Shown in pieces: positions 33,680 to 43,021 of a stretch of 64,000 bases of DNA (positions are counted from its first letter, which is position 1; each line of letters starts with the position of its first letter). The notes beneath the pieces were generated by a model that was not told the DNA's origin, did not search any database, and saw only the letters and a program-made list of their open reading frames with translations. The position numbers and the translations under genes are program-made. This DNA comes from Linnemannia elongata (Eukaryota; Mortierellomycota; Mortierellomycetes; Mortierellales; Mortierellaceae): the NCBI GenBank assembly GCA_036320915.1, contig JAXBDG010000002.1:2604001-2668000 (forward strand), written 5' to 3'.

Positions 33680-35224
33680 TTATGTCAATGTGGGTGGATA
33701 CGGTGCTGTTGCTGCGACGGATGTATTAGCAGGAGGTCGCCGGTCGTATTCATCCTGTTGGGTTCGTGTAGGTGGGTATGGTGCTGTTGCTGCGACGGAT
33801 GTATTAGCAGGAGGTCGCTGGTCGTATTCATCCTGTTGGGTTCGTGTAGGTGGGTATGGTGCTGTTGCTGCTACGGATGTATTAGCAGGAGGTCGCCGGT
33901 CGTATTCATCCTGTTGGGTTCGTGTAGGTGGGTATGGTGCTGTTGCAGCGAAGGATATATTAGCAGGAGGTCGCTGGTCGTACTCCTGTCGGATTATTGC
34001 CTGTGGTGGCCCTGCTGAAGCCTGCATCGAGTACGGATTCGCAAGAGGCAAGCGATTGTCATATATCTGCTCCGGCATAGGTGGTGGTGGTGGCTGATAC
34101 TGTGTCCTGGGTACGTAATTCTCGTATGGTTGTGCTTGTACTGAGTAAGGATCCGGAAGGGGCATTCTTTGGTCGTACTCCTGTTGGATCCCTGTCTGCG
34201 GTGGTCCTGCTGAAGCCTGTATCGAGTACGGATTCGTAAGAGGCAAGCGATTGTCATATATCTGCTCCGGCATAGGTGGTGGTGGTGGCTGATACTGTGT
34301 CCTGGATCCGTAATTCTCGTATGGTTGTGCTTGTACTGAGTAAGGGTTCGGGAGTGGTACTCGAGTGTCGTATATCTGCTCTGCTGGATGTTGCTGTTCT
34401 TGTTGTTGTGGTCGAGATGGTTGGACTGGGGTGGTCGATGGATCCTTACTCAAGATAATCGGTGTGTGTTCTTGTTGTCCAGGTGTATTTAATGTCGCCT
34501 TGCCCTGTTCTGGGGATGAAAGCAACATGAGTTGGTCCGAGAAGGCTAACGGACTGAACTGAAGTGAAGACAGGAGCTGGTGATGATGCGTGTCGGCAGA
34601 TGGATTATGGTAAGGGAGTATGGAGTGCTCGGGGGGTCCGACGCCGGTTGCATCGGCAGAATATCCTCCGTTGGATCCCTGCGAGTGGTTCTCCTTGGGT
34701 TGCATGGGTCCGTTCCTGATGGTAAGATAGATTTCCAGCAAGGCAAAGAGTCCGGCGAGGATGGCAAAGAAGTAAGTAGCCTCGACCACGCCACAATAGG
34801 CCCGCTCCAGTCCACTGAGATAACTGCAAGCAAAAGGGGTAGGTGGCCCGTGATTCGTCGGGAACTCAAGTTTGAGGACCAGGTGAACATACTGGATCCC
34901 CACAAACAACACCAACACTGTTGGTACGACCATCAACAAAGCACGGAGGTACTTGTGAAGTCGAGTGGTAACGACCTTGTAGGCGTATATGTAGGAGAGA
35001 AAGAGTACCGACGAGGACACGATCAAAGCCCAGTCCTGCCAGAGAAGAAACTTCTCTCGCTTGAAAATGATGCTGCTGCCGGTGCCTGTAACGTTGTAGA
35101 CGTTGTAGTTGCGCCAATTGTCCCAGTACTTTTGTTCGACGTAGTGAGAGGTGACGATGACGAGGTTGATGAACGTTAGGATGATCATCCATATCCGTAT
35201 CTTTCGGAGTTCAACAGTCGCCAT
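33680..35224 (-). CDS. Array tetraspan membrane protein, longest repeat tail
   Basis: 514 aa, start MATVELRKIRIWMIILTFIN. The membrane domain (about residues 1-175) has WALIVSSSVLFLSYIYAYKV, LRALLMVVPTVLVLFVGIQY, the loop PFACSYLSGLERAYC and a last helix before IRNGPMQPKE. The tail of about 330 residues is built from two nested repeat families: two copies of a Pro-rich block (QYQPPPPPMPEQIYDNRLPL, NPYSIQASAGPPQ) and about four copies of a 26-residue unit (PPANTSVAATAPYPPTRTQQ plus DEYDRR). The repeats keep frame because unit lengths are multiples of three. The tail looks unstructured and Tyr/Pro-rich, suited to binding adaptor domains (inference). Confidence 0.83.
   Translation of the reverse strand: MATVELRKIRIWMIILTFINLVIVTSHYVEQKYWDNWRNYNVYNVTGTGSSIIFKREKFLLWQDWALIVSSSVLFLSYIYAYKVVTTRLHKYLRALLMVVPTVLVLFVGIQYVHLVLKLEFPTNHGPPTPFACSYLSGLERAYCGVVEATYFFAILAGLFALLEIYLTIRNGPMQPKENHSQGSNGGYSADATGVGPPEHSILPYHNPSADTHHHQLLSSLQFSPLAFSDQLMLLSSPEQGKATLNTPGQQEHTPIILSKDPSTTPVQPSRPQQQEQQHPAEQIYDTRVPLPNPYSVQAQPYENYGSRTQYQPPPPPMPEQIYDNRLPLTNPYSIQASAGPPQTGIQQEYDQRMPLPDPYSVQAQPYENYVPRTQYQPPPPPMPEQIYDNRLPLANPYSMQASAGPPQAIIRQEYDQRPPANISFAATAPYPPTRTQQDEYDRRPPANTSVAATAPYPPTRTQQDEYDQRPPANTSVAATAPYPPTRTQQDEYDRRPPANTSVAATAPYPPTLT
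33690..33960. repeat. 78-bp coding minisatellite
   Basis: About 3.5-4 nearly identical 78-bp units (26 codons) in the 3' end of the tailed gene; units start near 33691, 33769, 33847 and 33925. Near identity implies recent expansion. Confidence 0.93.
33990..34380. repeat. Coding repeat of about 195 bp
   Basis: Two adjacent copies plus a partial one. Each encodes a block containing PPPPPMPEQIYDNRLPL and PYSVQAQPYENY, separated by a few substitutions. It lies immediately before the 78-bp minisatellite in the same tail. Confidence 0.85.
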
Positions 35225-36131
35225 TGATAGAGGAGCCGGAGCGTAAATGAAAAAGGGAAGGAAGGGTGGAGGAAAGTCAGAGGGTGTGAAAGAAAGGGAG
35301 TTTAGAGTGAGGGAAAGGGGAAATAAGGGATTATGGTCGTTGACAGACGGTTATGAGAAAAATGGTGGGGAAGGACAGGGGAGTGCAAGCAAGAAAGGAA
35401 AGGAATAAAAGAGAGAGAAAACGACAAGCAAACAAATCGACGAGAAAGAAAACAAACAAAAATATCTCCATCTCTATCAACACAACTAAAAAAAATGCCA
35501 ACCCCCTGTGACCCATGGCTCCGTTTGAGTTTGCATGTTTGTTTTTACATCTTGCCTTCCCTCGTCGCCTTTACCAAGGGACTGTGCTTACACACAATCC
35601 AGGCACACAGACGGCTCATTAGGCTGGAGATGACTCCTCTCGTTGTTATTTTTTTCTTTTTTTTAGGTTGACATGAACCTCCCTCCTCTCACTCTTAGCC
35701 TCAAAGGACAAAGCACCCATCTGATAGGAGGAAAGAATGGAATGGCGAAGGCTATGGTCAAACATAAACGTCTGCTGCGCTCATTGTTATCAGTCGAAGT
35801 GAGAGAAGTGGAAAAGGGTGTGTTGGAGGAAGGAACGCTTTGGTGGGGAGGAGGCTCTTAGAAGGAAGGAGCAACAGCAGAGGCTCCCATAGAATCACAG
35901 ACACACAAACCGAAGTAGGGGTGAGCAGTATGAATAAAGTGATGTTATGGTCAAAACGATCAAACTAAGATTTGACTCCGGCTGCAAAACATCATAATTA
36001 CACTCACAAACGAACCCTTCTTCGCCAATTGACTGACTGCGGTAAAGACGTGACAGGAACTCGCCGATCATTAGAAAATCAAGGATCTTATTATTTTCAT
36101 AAAAAAGAAGTACCGTACTCTGTGTGATAAA
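35225..36131. other. Intergenic
   Basis: Leader and promoter of the 33680-35224 gene, then unassigned spacer. No supported gene. Confidence 0.4.
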
Positions 36132-36800
36132 CTACACCTGGGTCATTTGGGGTGGACTGTTAGTACCAGCACCAGTATCCTCCGAATCATGACCTGTTTG
36201 AAGAGGAGGCTGAGACGTCTGTACAGGAACCTGCTCGACAAGGGCCTCGTCATCCACAACAACATCTTTCTTCGGTCTCAACGGCCCCCAGCGCAACGTC
36301 AAGCCAATCTCGACCAACACAAATGCGTCTGTAATAATGGCCAGGAACCGACTCGACCAGCTCAAATAGCACAGAACATTTGTCGACAGACAATTCAATG
36401 GCGACCGGACAGACCTTAGTCCCATAACAAAGGCAATATAGTCAATGTTGACATACAAACTCAACCCTACAGGGATGGCGACCAACAAGGCGCGGAAATA
36501 TTTGGGTAGGTTGTAATGGCTGATGAGGGCGATGATAGAGATGATGAAGATGACACCTGCGGTGACGATGTTTGACCATTCTTGCCAGTAGAGGGCGTAA
36601 GGACGTGGTAGTATCTGGCGTGGGGCGGCGATACCGATAAGGTTGTAGGTGACAGCGGTAGCACGTAGTTCCCAGGTGGAGGGTTGGTGGGTGAACCAGG
36701 CGTAGAGGGAGTAACCGTAAAAGCTGGCCATGACAAGACCATTGATGAATGTGAGGAATATCATCCAGATCCTGTAGCGGCGGAGTGCGATCGTTGACAT
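36132..36800 (-). CDS. Array tetraspan membrane protein, short acidic tail
   Basis: 222 aa, start MSTIALRRYRIWMIFLTFIN. Longer first loop than its neighbours (residues about 33-75). Helices near WSNIVTAGVIFIISIIALIS, YFRALLVAIPVGLSLYVNID and FLAIITDAFVLVEIGLTLRW. Loop Cys pair LNCLSTNVLC. After GPLRPKKDVV the tail is short (about 45 aa), acidic and Gln/Thr-rich, without the poly-Gln seen elsewhere. Function unknown. Confidence 0.8.
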   Translation of the reverse strand: MSTIALRRYRIWMIFLTFINGLVMASFYGYSLYAWFTHQPSTWELRATAVTYNLIGIAAPRQILPRPYALYWQEWSNIVTAGVIFIISIIALISHYNLPKYFRALLVAIPVGLSLYVNIDYIAFVMGLRSVRSPLNCLSTNVLCYLSWSSRFLAIITDAFVLVEIGLTLRWGPLRPKKDVVVDDEALVEQVPVQTSQPPLQTGHDSEDTGAGTNSPPQMTQV

Positions 36801-37491
36801 GTTGGAGGGAGGAGGGTAGGTTGTGTAAGAGAAGGGTGATAGGTATTTGCGAGTGAGAGGGGGAGTGGGTCTCTAATGAGAAGTAAGAGAAAAAGAAGAA
36901 CTGGGAGAGAGTGACGGGTGAGTAGAAGAAATGATTTGGAGAAAACAAAACAAAGAGTTGGCGGCGGCGCGGATAAGCGACAGGGGAGGTTGCACGGTTC
37001 CCAATTGACCTGTTGATGCGGAGTCGCAGGCACAATAGCAAGCAACAATGTTTATTCGTGTTTACCTTCTCTTGGCGTTGGTCTCTTCCTTGGTAAAAGT
37101 GAAGGCCGCAGTAATGCACGTAGTCTTAAGACGTCGTGTTTGTACTCTTCAGCGAGAGACAAGACCGATCCTCAGAGGCAAGCAAACATTTGCCACCAAT
37201 TTTACTATGGTTTATCTCCATTGAACAGACAAGCCTACACCCTGCCTTTTTTTAAAATTTTCAAACTCCTTTCCCACTTTGACCACCTCCCTTACTTTCC
37301 TGGTTTTTTCTTTCAGGAACAACAACTCAACCATCCTCCTCCTCTAATTCAATTTGCATCATCCAGTCCATCTTACATGCACAACAATAAACAAACATGT
37401 GATTACTTTTCATCAACTCATTGACTCATCTTGCATTCTTAACGCAGGGCATCAGTTGAACAAGCTCTTTTTTTTTTATTACGCCCTGGTG
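36801..37491. other. Intergenic
   Basis: Promoter side of the 36132-36800 gene. No gene or notable repeat. Confidence 0.4.
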
Positions 37492-38415
37492 CTACTGAGG
37501 TGTGGAGTGAGGAGGGTAGTACTGTGGGTTGGATGAGGCGACCTGTTGTGGAGGTGGTTGGTACCCGACAGAGGTAGTGACTGGGGACTGTGAGTACGAC
37601 ACTGTTGAATAAGGCACTGATGTTGTTGCTGTCGTGGGAACTGCCGATGCCGTTGGGTAATGATACAGTTGCTGTGGTGGTGGTAGTTGTTGCTGGAACT
37701 GTGGTGGTTGGTATTGAGGGTTAGGGTCAAGTGCTACAGACTGGTGATACAACTGTTGTTGTTGTGGTAGCGGTTGCTGTAGTATGGGTGCCTGCTGCTG
37801 AATGGCTGGATAATACGCCTGCTGTTGTTGCTGACCATAATACCCCTGCTGCTGGGGTGGCACCTGTTGTGGCTGATCAGGACTAACAACAATAACATTC
37901 GCATCCTGCGCATATCCACCACCAACCCTTCCAAACAGATGGCCCTTCCCCACCAACGGTCCCCACACCAGCGTCATCACAATCTCGCACAGAACAAAAC
38001 AGTCCATAATAATCGACATAAACACCAACGACCAGGTCAACAAACACGCAGGTCTACCCCCACACTGGAACCTCTCCTCTGGTATCGCCGACGGGTTATA
38101 ATCCCTTGAGGTTAAGCGGAGGTATGTGGCCAGGTAGTCGAAATTAACATACATGTTCAACACTGTTGGTATGAGCATGAGGAAGGCTCGGAGACACTTG
38201 TGGAGTTTGGAAGGGTGGGTGGATTTGAGGGCGTAAAGGTAGGAGAAGAAGAGGACGGGGACGGAGGGGAGGACGACCCAGTCTTCCCAATCGAGGTTTA
38301 GGTCGGATTTAAGGCGGATGGCGGCGTAGATGTATTGGGCGATGATGAGGAGGAGGGCTATGGTTGTGAGGGTGACGAGCCATATCCTCATCCTGCGGAT
38401 GGCTATTTTCGACAT
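37492..38415 (-). CDS. Array tetraspan membrane protein, Gln-rich tail
   Basis: 307 aa, start MSKIAIRRMRIWLVTLTTIA. Helices near LVTLTTIALLLIIAQYIYAA, VVLPSVPVLFFSYLYALKS, LRAFLMLIPTVLNMYVNFDY and LVFMSIIMDCFVLCEIVMTL. The loop contains RFQCGGRPAC. After LVWGPLVGKG comes GGYAQDANVIVVSPDQPQQV, a clean example of the tail motif, then about 140 residues of Gln, Pro, Tyr and Ser. No intron. Function unknown. Confidence 0.82.
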   Translation of the reverse strand: MSKIAIRRMRIWLVTLTTIALLLIIAQYIYAAIRLKSDLNLDWEDWVVLPSVPVLFFSYLYALKSTHPSKLHKCLRAFLMLIPTVLNMYVNFDYLATYLRLTSRDYNPSAIPEERFQCGGRPACLLTWSLVFMSIIMDCFVLCEIVMTLVWGPLVGKGHLFGRVGGGYAQDANVIVVSPDQPQQVPPQQQGYYGQQQQQAYYPAIQQQAPILQQPLPQQQQLYHQSVALDPNPQYQPPQFQQQLPPPQQLYHYPTASAVPTTATTSVPYSTVSYSQSPVTTSVGYQPPPQQVASSNPQYYPPHSTPQ

Positions 38416-39079
38416 TGTGTGTTGTTGTTAAGAGTTAAAGAAGGAGAAGGAAGAAGGGTTGAAGGGAGGTGACCAGGTCAAGGAAGAGGTGAAGGAAGAA
38501 AAGAAGAAAAGGAGGAGTGAACGGAAAAACCAGACAACAAAGAGGATACACCACAGAGCTACTTTGCTGTGAGCTAAAACATAAAATGACGCTAAGAATC
38601 GCAAGTAGTCGAAGAAGGGGAAGCCTCCAGTTGGGGTGTCTATCACTTTGTGAGTAACACAAACAAGGTTGCCTTAATTGAAATCCTAGTAAGCAGCTCG
38701 ATGCCCTTCAATTGGTGCCCTGGGATCACAGGTGTCCCTCAACAGGAGCTGCTTTCCTTATTCCAGTCAGCCAATTTTTAAACTAAGAACAGAGGCTTTT
38801 CTTGACGGAGAGGGTAAGTCGCTATAGTGACCGTCAGAAGGTTGATAGGAGATCCAGGAATGAATGTCAAACGAATAAGGCATGGTCGCATCAAGGTCTC
38901 CCTGACATACGTTTATGCATACTCAAAGGTATTTCTCTCTCTGCCTCGTTTAAACCAAATGTGGCCTTTTGCTTCCGATCAACGAGCACATTTTTTTTTC
39001 ATTTTTAAACTCGCGTGCATAAAAGCATACGAAAAATAAACATCCGATAGAGGATGGAAGGACTAGGGGTCTTTGCTTA
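38416..39079. other. Intergenic
   Basis: Leader and upstream region of the 37492-38415 gene. No gene supported. Confidence 0.4.
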
Positions 39080-39988
39080 TTATTGCGCGGGAGTAAAAGG
39101 TTGGGTTACTGTTGTCGACGGCAGTGGAGATGGCAGTGGCGAAGGCTGCAATTCAGCTGTTGTCGTTGTAGTCGCTGCGATGGGAGACTGAGTGTGAGTT
39201 GAGGAAGGATTGTAGGGGAGGTATGTCAATGGATGATCAGGCAGTTGTTTCTGTTGAGGTGTTTGTGGAATAGACGGCGACGTGATATTTGGGCCAATGA
39301 GAATGGGCTGTTGTGGAGGATGTTGGAGTTGTTGCATATGAGGATAATAAGCCTGCTGTTGTTGGAACTGTTGTTGCTGCTGGGGGAAATAATACTGTTG
39401 CTGTTGCTGATGCTGGTATGGCAGATCAGGACTAACGAGGATGACATTGGCGTTCTGGATATATCCGCCCTGCGCCCCTCCGAACCGATGCGCCTTCTCC
39501 AACGGACCCCAAGCCAGCGTCACTCCAACCTCAATCACTACGAACAACGCCGAAATCAGCCCCATGAACATGTTGGTGTACTGGAGGTAGCACGAATAGT
39601 TGCTGATATCCCCACAAGTAAACGGCGCCCCGTAATCGTACCCACTACTCGCATACTCGCTGTATGCCTGCAACTCCAAATGGATAGCATTACAGGTAAG
39701 GTACAGGACCACAATAGTAGGCACCAGGAGCAAAAAGGTCCTAACGTATTTGTGGACGTTTTGGAATCCGGATCCACGGAGGGAGAGGATATAGAAGATG
39801 AAGAAGCCGATGGCGGAGATAATGACGACCCAGTCGCCCCAGAGGAGAGTCGCTTCGTTGTCTCCATACTTTTTGGCTTGTTCGTTATAGTAGGCGAGGT
39901 AGCCGTACCACGCTAACATGCCGAGGAGGTTGAGGGTGGCAATGAAAACCATCCATTTCCGAAGTTGGCGGAGGCGGATTTGGCTCAT
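39080..39988 (-). CDS. Array tetraspan membrane protein next to DIRS insertion
   Basis: 302 aa, start MSQIRLRQLRKWMVFIATLN. Helices near MVFIATLNLLGMLAWYGYLA, WVVIISAIGFFIFYILSLRG, VRTFLLLVPTIVVLYLTCNA and YTNMFMGLISALFVVIEVGV. Loop Cys pair PFTCGDISNYSC. After LAWGPLEKAH comes IQNANVILVSPDLPYQH, then a Gln-rich tail ending TVTQPFTPAQ. It forms a close trio with the copies ending at 44981 and 46351. The coding frame is intact, but a DIRS element begins only 68 bp upstream of the ATG, so its original promoter is displaced by more than 4 kb. Confidence 0.84.
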   Translation of the reverse strand: MSQIRLRQLRKWMVFIATLNLLGMLAWYGYLAYYNEQAKKYGDNEATLLWGDWVVIISAIGFFIFYILSLRGSGFQNVHKYVRTFLLLVPTIVVLYLTCNAIHLELQAYSEYASSGYDYGAPFTCGDISNYSCYLQYTNMFMGLISALFVVIEVGVTLAWGPLEKAHRFGGAQGGYIQNANVILVSPDLPYQHQQQQQYYFPQQQQQFQQQQAYYPHMQQLQHPPQQPILIGPNITSPSIPQTPQQKQLPDHPLTYLPYNPSSTHTQSPIAATTTTTAELQPSPLPSPLPSTTVTQPFTPAQ

Positions 39989-40071
39989 CTTTTGGCGTGT
40001 GTGTTTGGTTGCTATTGGTCAAAAGGATGAAGGGGAAAGAAATCAGAAAAAAGGGGCATTATTCTTCCTTT

Positions 40072-40190
40072 CCAGGGACTCCATCTGTGTGTGTATCTTT
40101 CTTTATTGCTATCGTGATTGTTCAAAAATAAAAATAAAAAGGGGTGCTCATGGCTATATAAGGGGGACCTCCAGATACTTGCTCTCTATC
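40072..40190 (+). repeat. DIRS left inverted terminal repeat
   Basis: From CCAGGGACTCCATCTGTGTG to TACTTGCTCTCTATC; near-perfect inverse match to 44175-44291. It contains GGCTATATAAGGGG, a likely TATA box for the element's transcript. Confidence 0.93.
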
Positions 40191-40247
40191 TTTCTTTATA
40201 TCACGGTTGGAACATATCCCCGGATCCCCATCGATCGATCCGTCTAC

Positions 40248-41156
40248 ATGTCAACAGATGAATCTATTCAAGCTCAACTTTCCGCCATCACGGCACAGCT
40301 CAGCCAAATGGCCGCTGTGGTGGCACAACTTAGATCCCCCACACACATCGAAGACGACAAACCTCTCGTTTACAAGAAACCTCGCTCCACATATATCGTT
40401 CCCACAGACCACTTGCTCTCCATCTACCCAGCCATCAAGTTCCAAAAAGACTTTTTCAAAGCCAAGATCGATCCTGCCGACAAACTCATCGACATGTCCG
40501 ACTACCACTACCTGGAAGGCATGGACTACGACGCTTATCAGCTCATCGACGTTCAGCAGAAAGGCTTCCAACTCTCCGGCGACAATAGCTTTGCAGAGAA
40601 GGAACTGGCCAGGATTCAGTCTCGATTGGCCCATCTCACTCGACCTCTGGACACCCTCGCTCACTTGGCGTCCGAAGACGACACCGAAAACATTTGGAAA
40701 GACCGAGCAGTTGCTCTTGCCAACACGATCCGGTATCTTGCAGGCGACATCGCAGCTCAAGCCAATGAGTCGCGACAAAACATTCTTTACCGACAAATGG
40801 GTCTGGGCGATCCTATGCCCAAGCCCGCTGCCGTTACTCTCGCCGAAATCGCCGAGAGAAAGACAAACCTGGATGCCATCAACGCCGTCTTCCCTGTCAA
40901 GAAGAAGCATCACAAGCCTTCCAACAAGGATGACAAGCAGGACAAGACCAAGTCCGCCGACACATCCAAGGACAAGCCCAAGCACCAGAAGGACAAGGGC
41001 GCCGGTAACAACAACAACAACAGCAACACCAACAACAACGGCAACAAGAAGGGCGGTTCGGGCAATAACGGCCGCAAGTCTGACAGCAGTCATCCCAGTG
41101 TTGTTGAAAAAGGAGACGGACAGGGAAACGGAGGAGGGGAGAAGGCTGGCCAGTAG
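40248..41156 (+). CDS. DIRS Gag-like protein (ORF1)
   Basis: 302 aa, start MSTDESIQAQLSAITAQLSQ. The N-terminal part is helical. The C-terminal third is Lys-rich (HHKPSNKDDKQDK) followed by Asn/Gly runs. No zinc knuckle is seen. By position and composition it is the structural nucleic-acid-binding protein of the element. The ATG at 40248 is the first after the left repeat in this frame. It overlaps the RT frame at its 3' end. Confidence 0.8.
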   Translation: MSTDESIQAQLSAITAQLSQMAAVVAQLRSPTHIEDDKPLVYKKPRSTYIVPTDHLLSIYPAIKFQKDFFKAKIDPADKLIDMSDYHYLEGMDYDAYQLIDVQQKGFQLSGDNSFAEKELARIQSRLAHLTRPLDTLAHLASEDDTENIWKDRAVALANTIRYLAGDIAAQANESRQNILYRQMGLGDPMPKPAAVTLAEIAERKTNLDAINAVFPVKKKHHKPSNKDDKQDKTKSADTSKDKPKHQKDKGAGNNNNNSNTNNNGNKKGGSGNNGRKSDSSHPSVVEKGDGQGNGGGEKAGQ

Positions 41157-43021
41157 GAGGCCGTCTTCTCCACTTTCAGGAGGCTTGGAGAGACATCACG
41201 AGCTCGTCATGGGTCAACAAAGTGATTCAGGAGGGTTATGCAATTATCTTCAACAAGCCACCCCCCTTACGACTACCACCCCTTCACGCCCCCTTCAATT
41301 CGACAGAGGAGCAATCAGCCATCGACTCAGAGGTCCGATCTTTACTGGAAAAAAAGGCGATCGAAGAATGCAGGAACGACAAAGGATTCTACTCCAGGAT
41401 CTTTACTATCCCAAAGAAGACAGGCGACTTGCGACCAGTCTTGAACCTTCGCCCCTTGAACCAGTACATCACCGCTCCCAGATTCAAGATGGAAACGCTC
41501 TCAACAATCTGTCGCATGCTGAGACCCCACGACTGGCTGACCAGCATCGACTTGGCCGACGCATTCCTACACGTACCGGTCACCCCAGCACACAGGAAGT
41601 ACCTTCGATTCCGCTGGAACAACAAACTATACCAATTCAGGACGATCCCTTTCGGCCTTTCTCTATCCCCTCTCGTATTCACCAAAGTTCTTCGACCAGT
41701 TCTCAAATGGGCAAGAACCAGAGGAATCCGTATCTCGGCTTACCTGGACGACTTACTGATTGCAGCATCGAGTCAGCAGGAGGCAGAGGAGCATACGAGA
41801 GCCGTGCGACAACAACTCGAACGATTGGGCTTTCTGATAAAGGAGAGCAAATCGACCTTGGTGCCGACCCAGTGCATCGACCATCTCGGGTTCAGGATCG
41901 ACACAAGAACCATGACCCTTTCAGTCCCAAGGAGCAAGGTTCGGGATCTCAGAAGAGAGGCAGAGAAACTACTGAGGAGCAAGGCGACAGCACTACGCAA
42001 TCTGGCATCGTTTATCGGGAAAGCGATGGCGATGACAGCAGCCGTGTTTCCAGCCCGGCTTATGACTCGGCGGTTGATTCAGGTCCAGAATCAGGCATTG
42101 GCGAACCAATGGAAGTGGACAGCGCAGGTCCACCTTACCGATCCAGCACTGGAGGAACTGGAGTGGTGGAGGACGCAATTGGCGGAGTGGAATGGACAGA
42201 GCTTTCTACCACACAAGACCGATATGGACGTTTACACCGACGCATCCGACAACCATTGGGGACTAGTAATGGACGAGACAACAATCTCTCAGCCATGGAC
42301 GAAGGAGGAGCAGGACCACCATATCAACTGGAAGGAGTTGAGGGTCATATGGCATCTGGTTCACCTTCCGGAAGCGCAAGGACGCTCCATCAACATCGTG
42401 TGCGACAGCACGACAACAATCGCACACATCAACAGGTTCGGCGGGACGCGATCGTCGACACTGATGAACCTCACCTCCGACGTCTGGACGTACTGTCTAC
42501 GGACGAACACTCGATTGAAGACAACCTACGTTCCGTCAGCATTCAATCCCGCGGACGCGCCGTCCAGAAGAATGATCACTCAACTCGAGTGGTCAATCAG
42601 CCCTACATTTTTCAACCAGCTGGAAGAAAAGTGGGGCGTACACGATATCGACCTCTTCGCCTCACCAGAAAACGCCAAGGTTTCACGGTTCGTCTCTTGG
42701 AAGCCAGACCGCGCAGCAGTGGCACACGACTCTCTTCGTCTGAGTTGGACGGGAATGGGCCGCGTCTACGCCTGTCCCCCCTGGAACTTGATCCCTCTTG
42801 TTCTACAGAAGATCCAACAAGACAAGATCCAGGCAACGGTGATAACTCCCTTTTGGCCCAGCATGTTGTGGTTCCCAACAATAGCAGGGATGGCGATCTC
42901 GAAGCCGATGCCGATACCCCGGGACATGGTTCTTCCCGCGCCCGGAAACAGTCCTCACGTTCTGGCACGAAATCCCTTGTGGTCTCTCGCGGCATGGAAC
43001 GTCGACGGCAACAAGCAATAG
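41108..43021 (+). CDS. DIRS reverse transcriptase-RNase H polyprotein (ORF2)
   Basis: Copies the element RNA into DNA. The frame opens after a stop at 41105-41107. RT motifs: SIDLADAFLHVPV (first Asp), FGLSLSPLVFTKVL and the catalytic AYLDDLLIA near 41740. RNase H follows with VYTDASDNHWG, INWKELRVIW, VCDSTTTIAHINR and FNPADAPSR. The C-terminal module typical of DIRS (DIDLFASPENAKV ... YACPPWNLI ... ITPFWPSMLWFPTI) is present. No ATG lies before the conserved GGRLLHFQEAWRDI segment, and the frame overlaps ORF1 in the -1 register (41108-41156), so it is probably made by frameshifting or reinitiation. All catalytic Asp residues are present. Confidence 0.9.
   Translation, partial: KRRRTGKRRRGEGWPVGGRLLHFQEAWRDITSSSWVNKVIQEGYAIIFNKPPPLRLPPLHAPFNSTEEQSAIDSEVRSLLEKKAIEECRNDKGFYSRIFTIPKKTGDLRPVLNLRPLNQYITAPRFKMETLSTICRMLRPHDWLTSIDLADAFLHVPVTPAHRKYLRFRWNNKLYQFRTIPFGLSLSPLVFTKVLRPVLKWARTRGIRISAYLDDLLIAASSQQEAEEHTRAVRQQLERLGFLIKESKSTLVPTQCIDHLGFRIDTRTMTLSVPRSKVRDLRREAEKLLRSKATALRNLASFIGKAMAMTAAVFPARLMTRRLIQVQNQALANQWKWTAQVHLTDPALEELEWWRTQLAEWNGQSFLPHKTDMDVYTDASDNHWGLVMDETTISQPWTKEEQDHHINWKELRVIWHLVHLPEAQGRSINIVCDSTTTIAHINRFGGTRSSTLMNLTSDVWTYCLRTNTRLKTTYVPSAFNPADAPSRRMITQLEWSISPTFFNQLEEKWGVHDIDLFASPENAKVSRFVSWKPDRAAVAHDSLRLSWTGMGRVYACPPWNLIPLVLQKIQQDKIQATVITPFWPSMLWFPTIAGMAISKPMPIPRDMVLPAPGNSPHVLARNPLWSLAAWNVDGNKQ

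Noticed and set aside
33690..34097. Plus-strand Gly/Val/Ser-rich repeat ORF
   Set aside because: It is the antisense reading of the 78-bp coding minisatellite in the minus-strand gene.
33680..34380. CRISPR-like array
   Set aside because: The regular repeats have no unique spacers and are coding tandem repeats in a eukaryotic gene.
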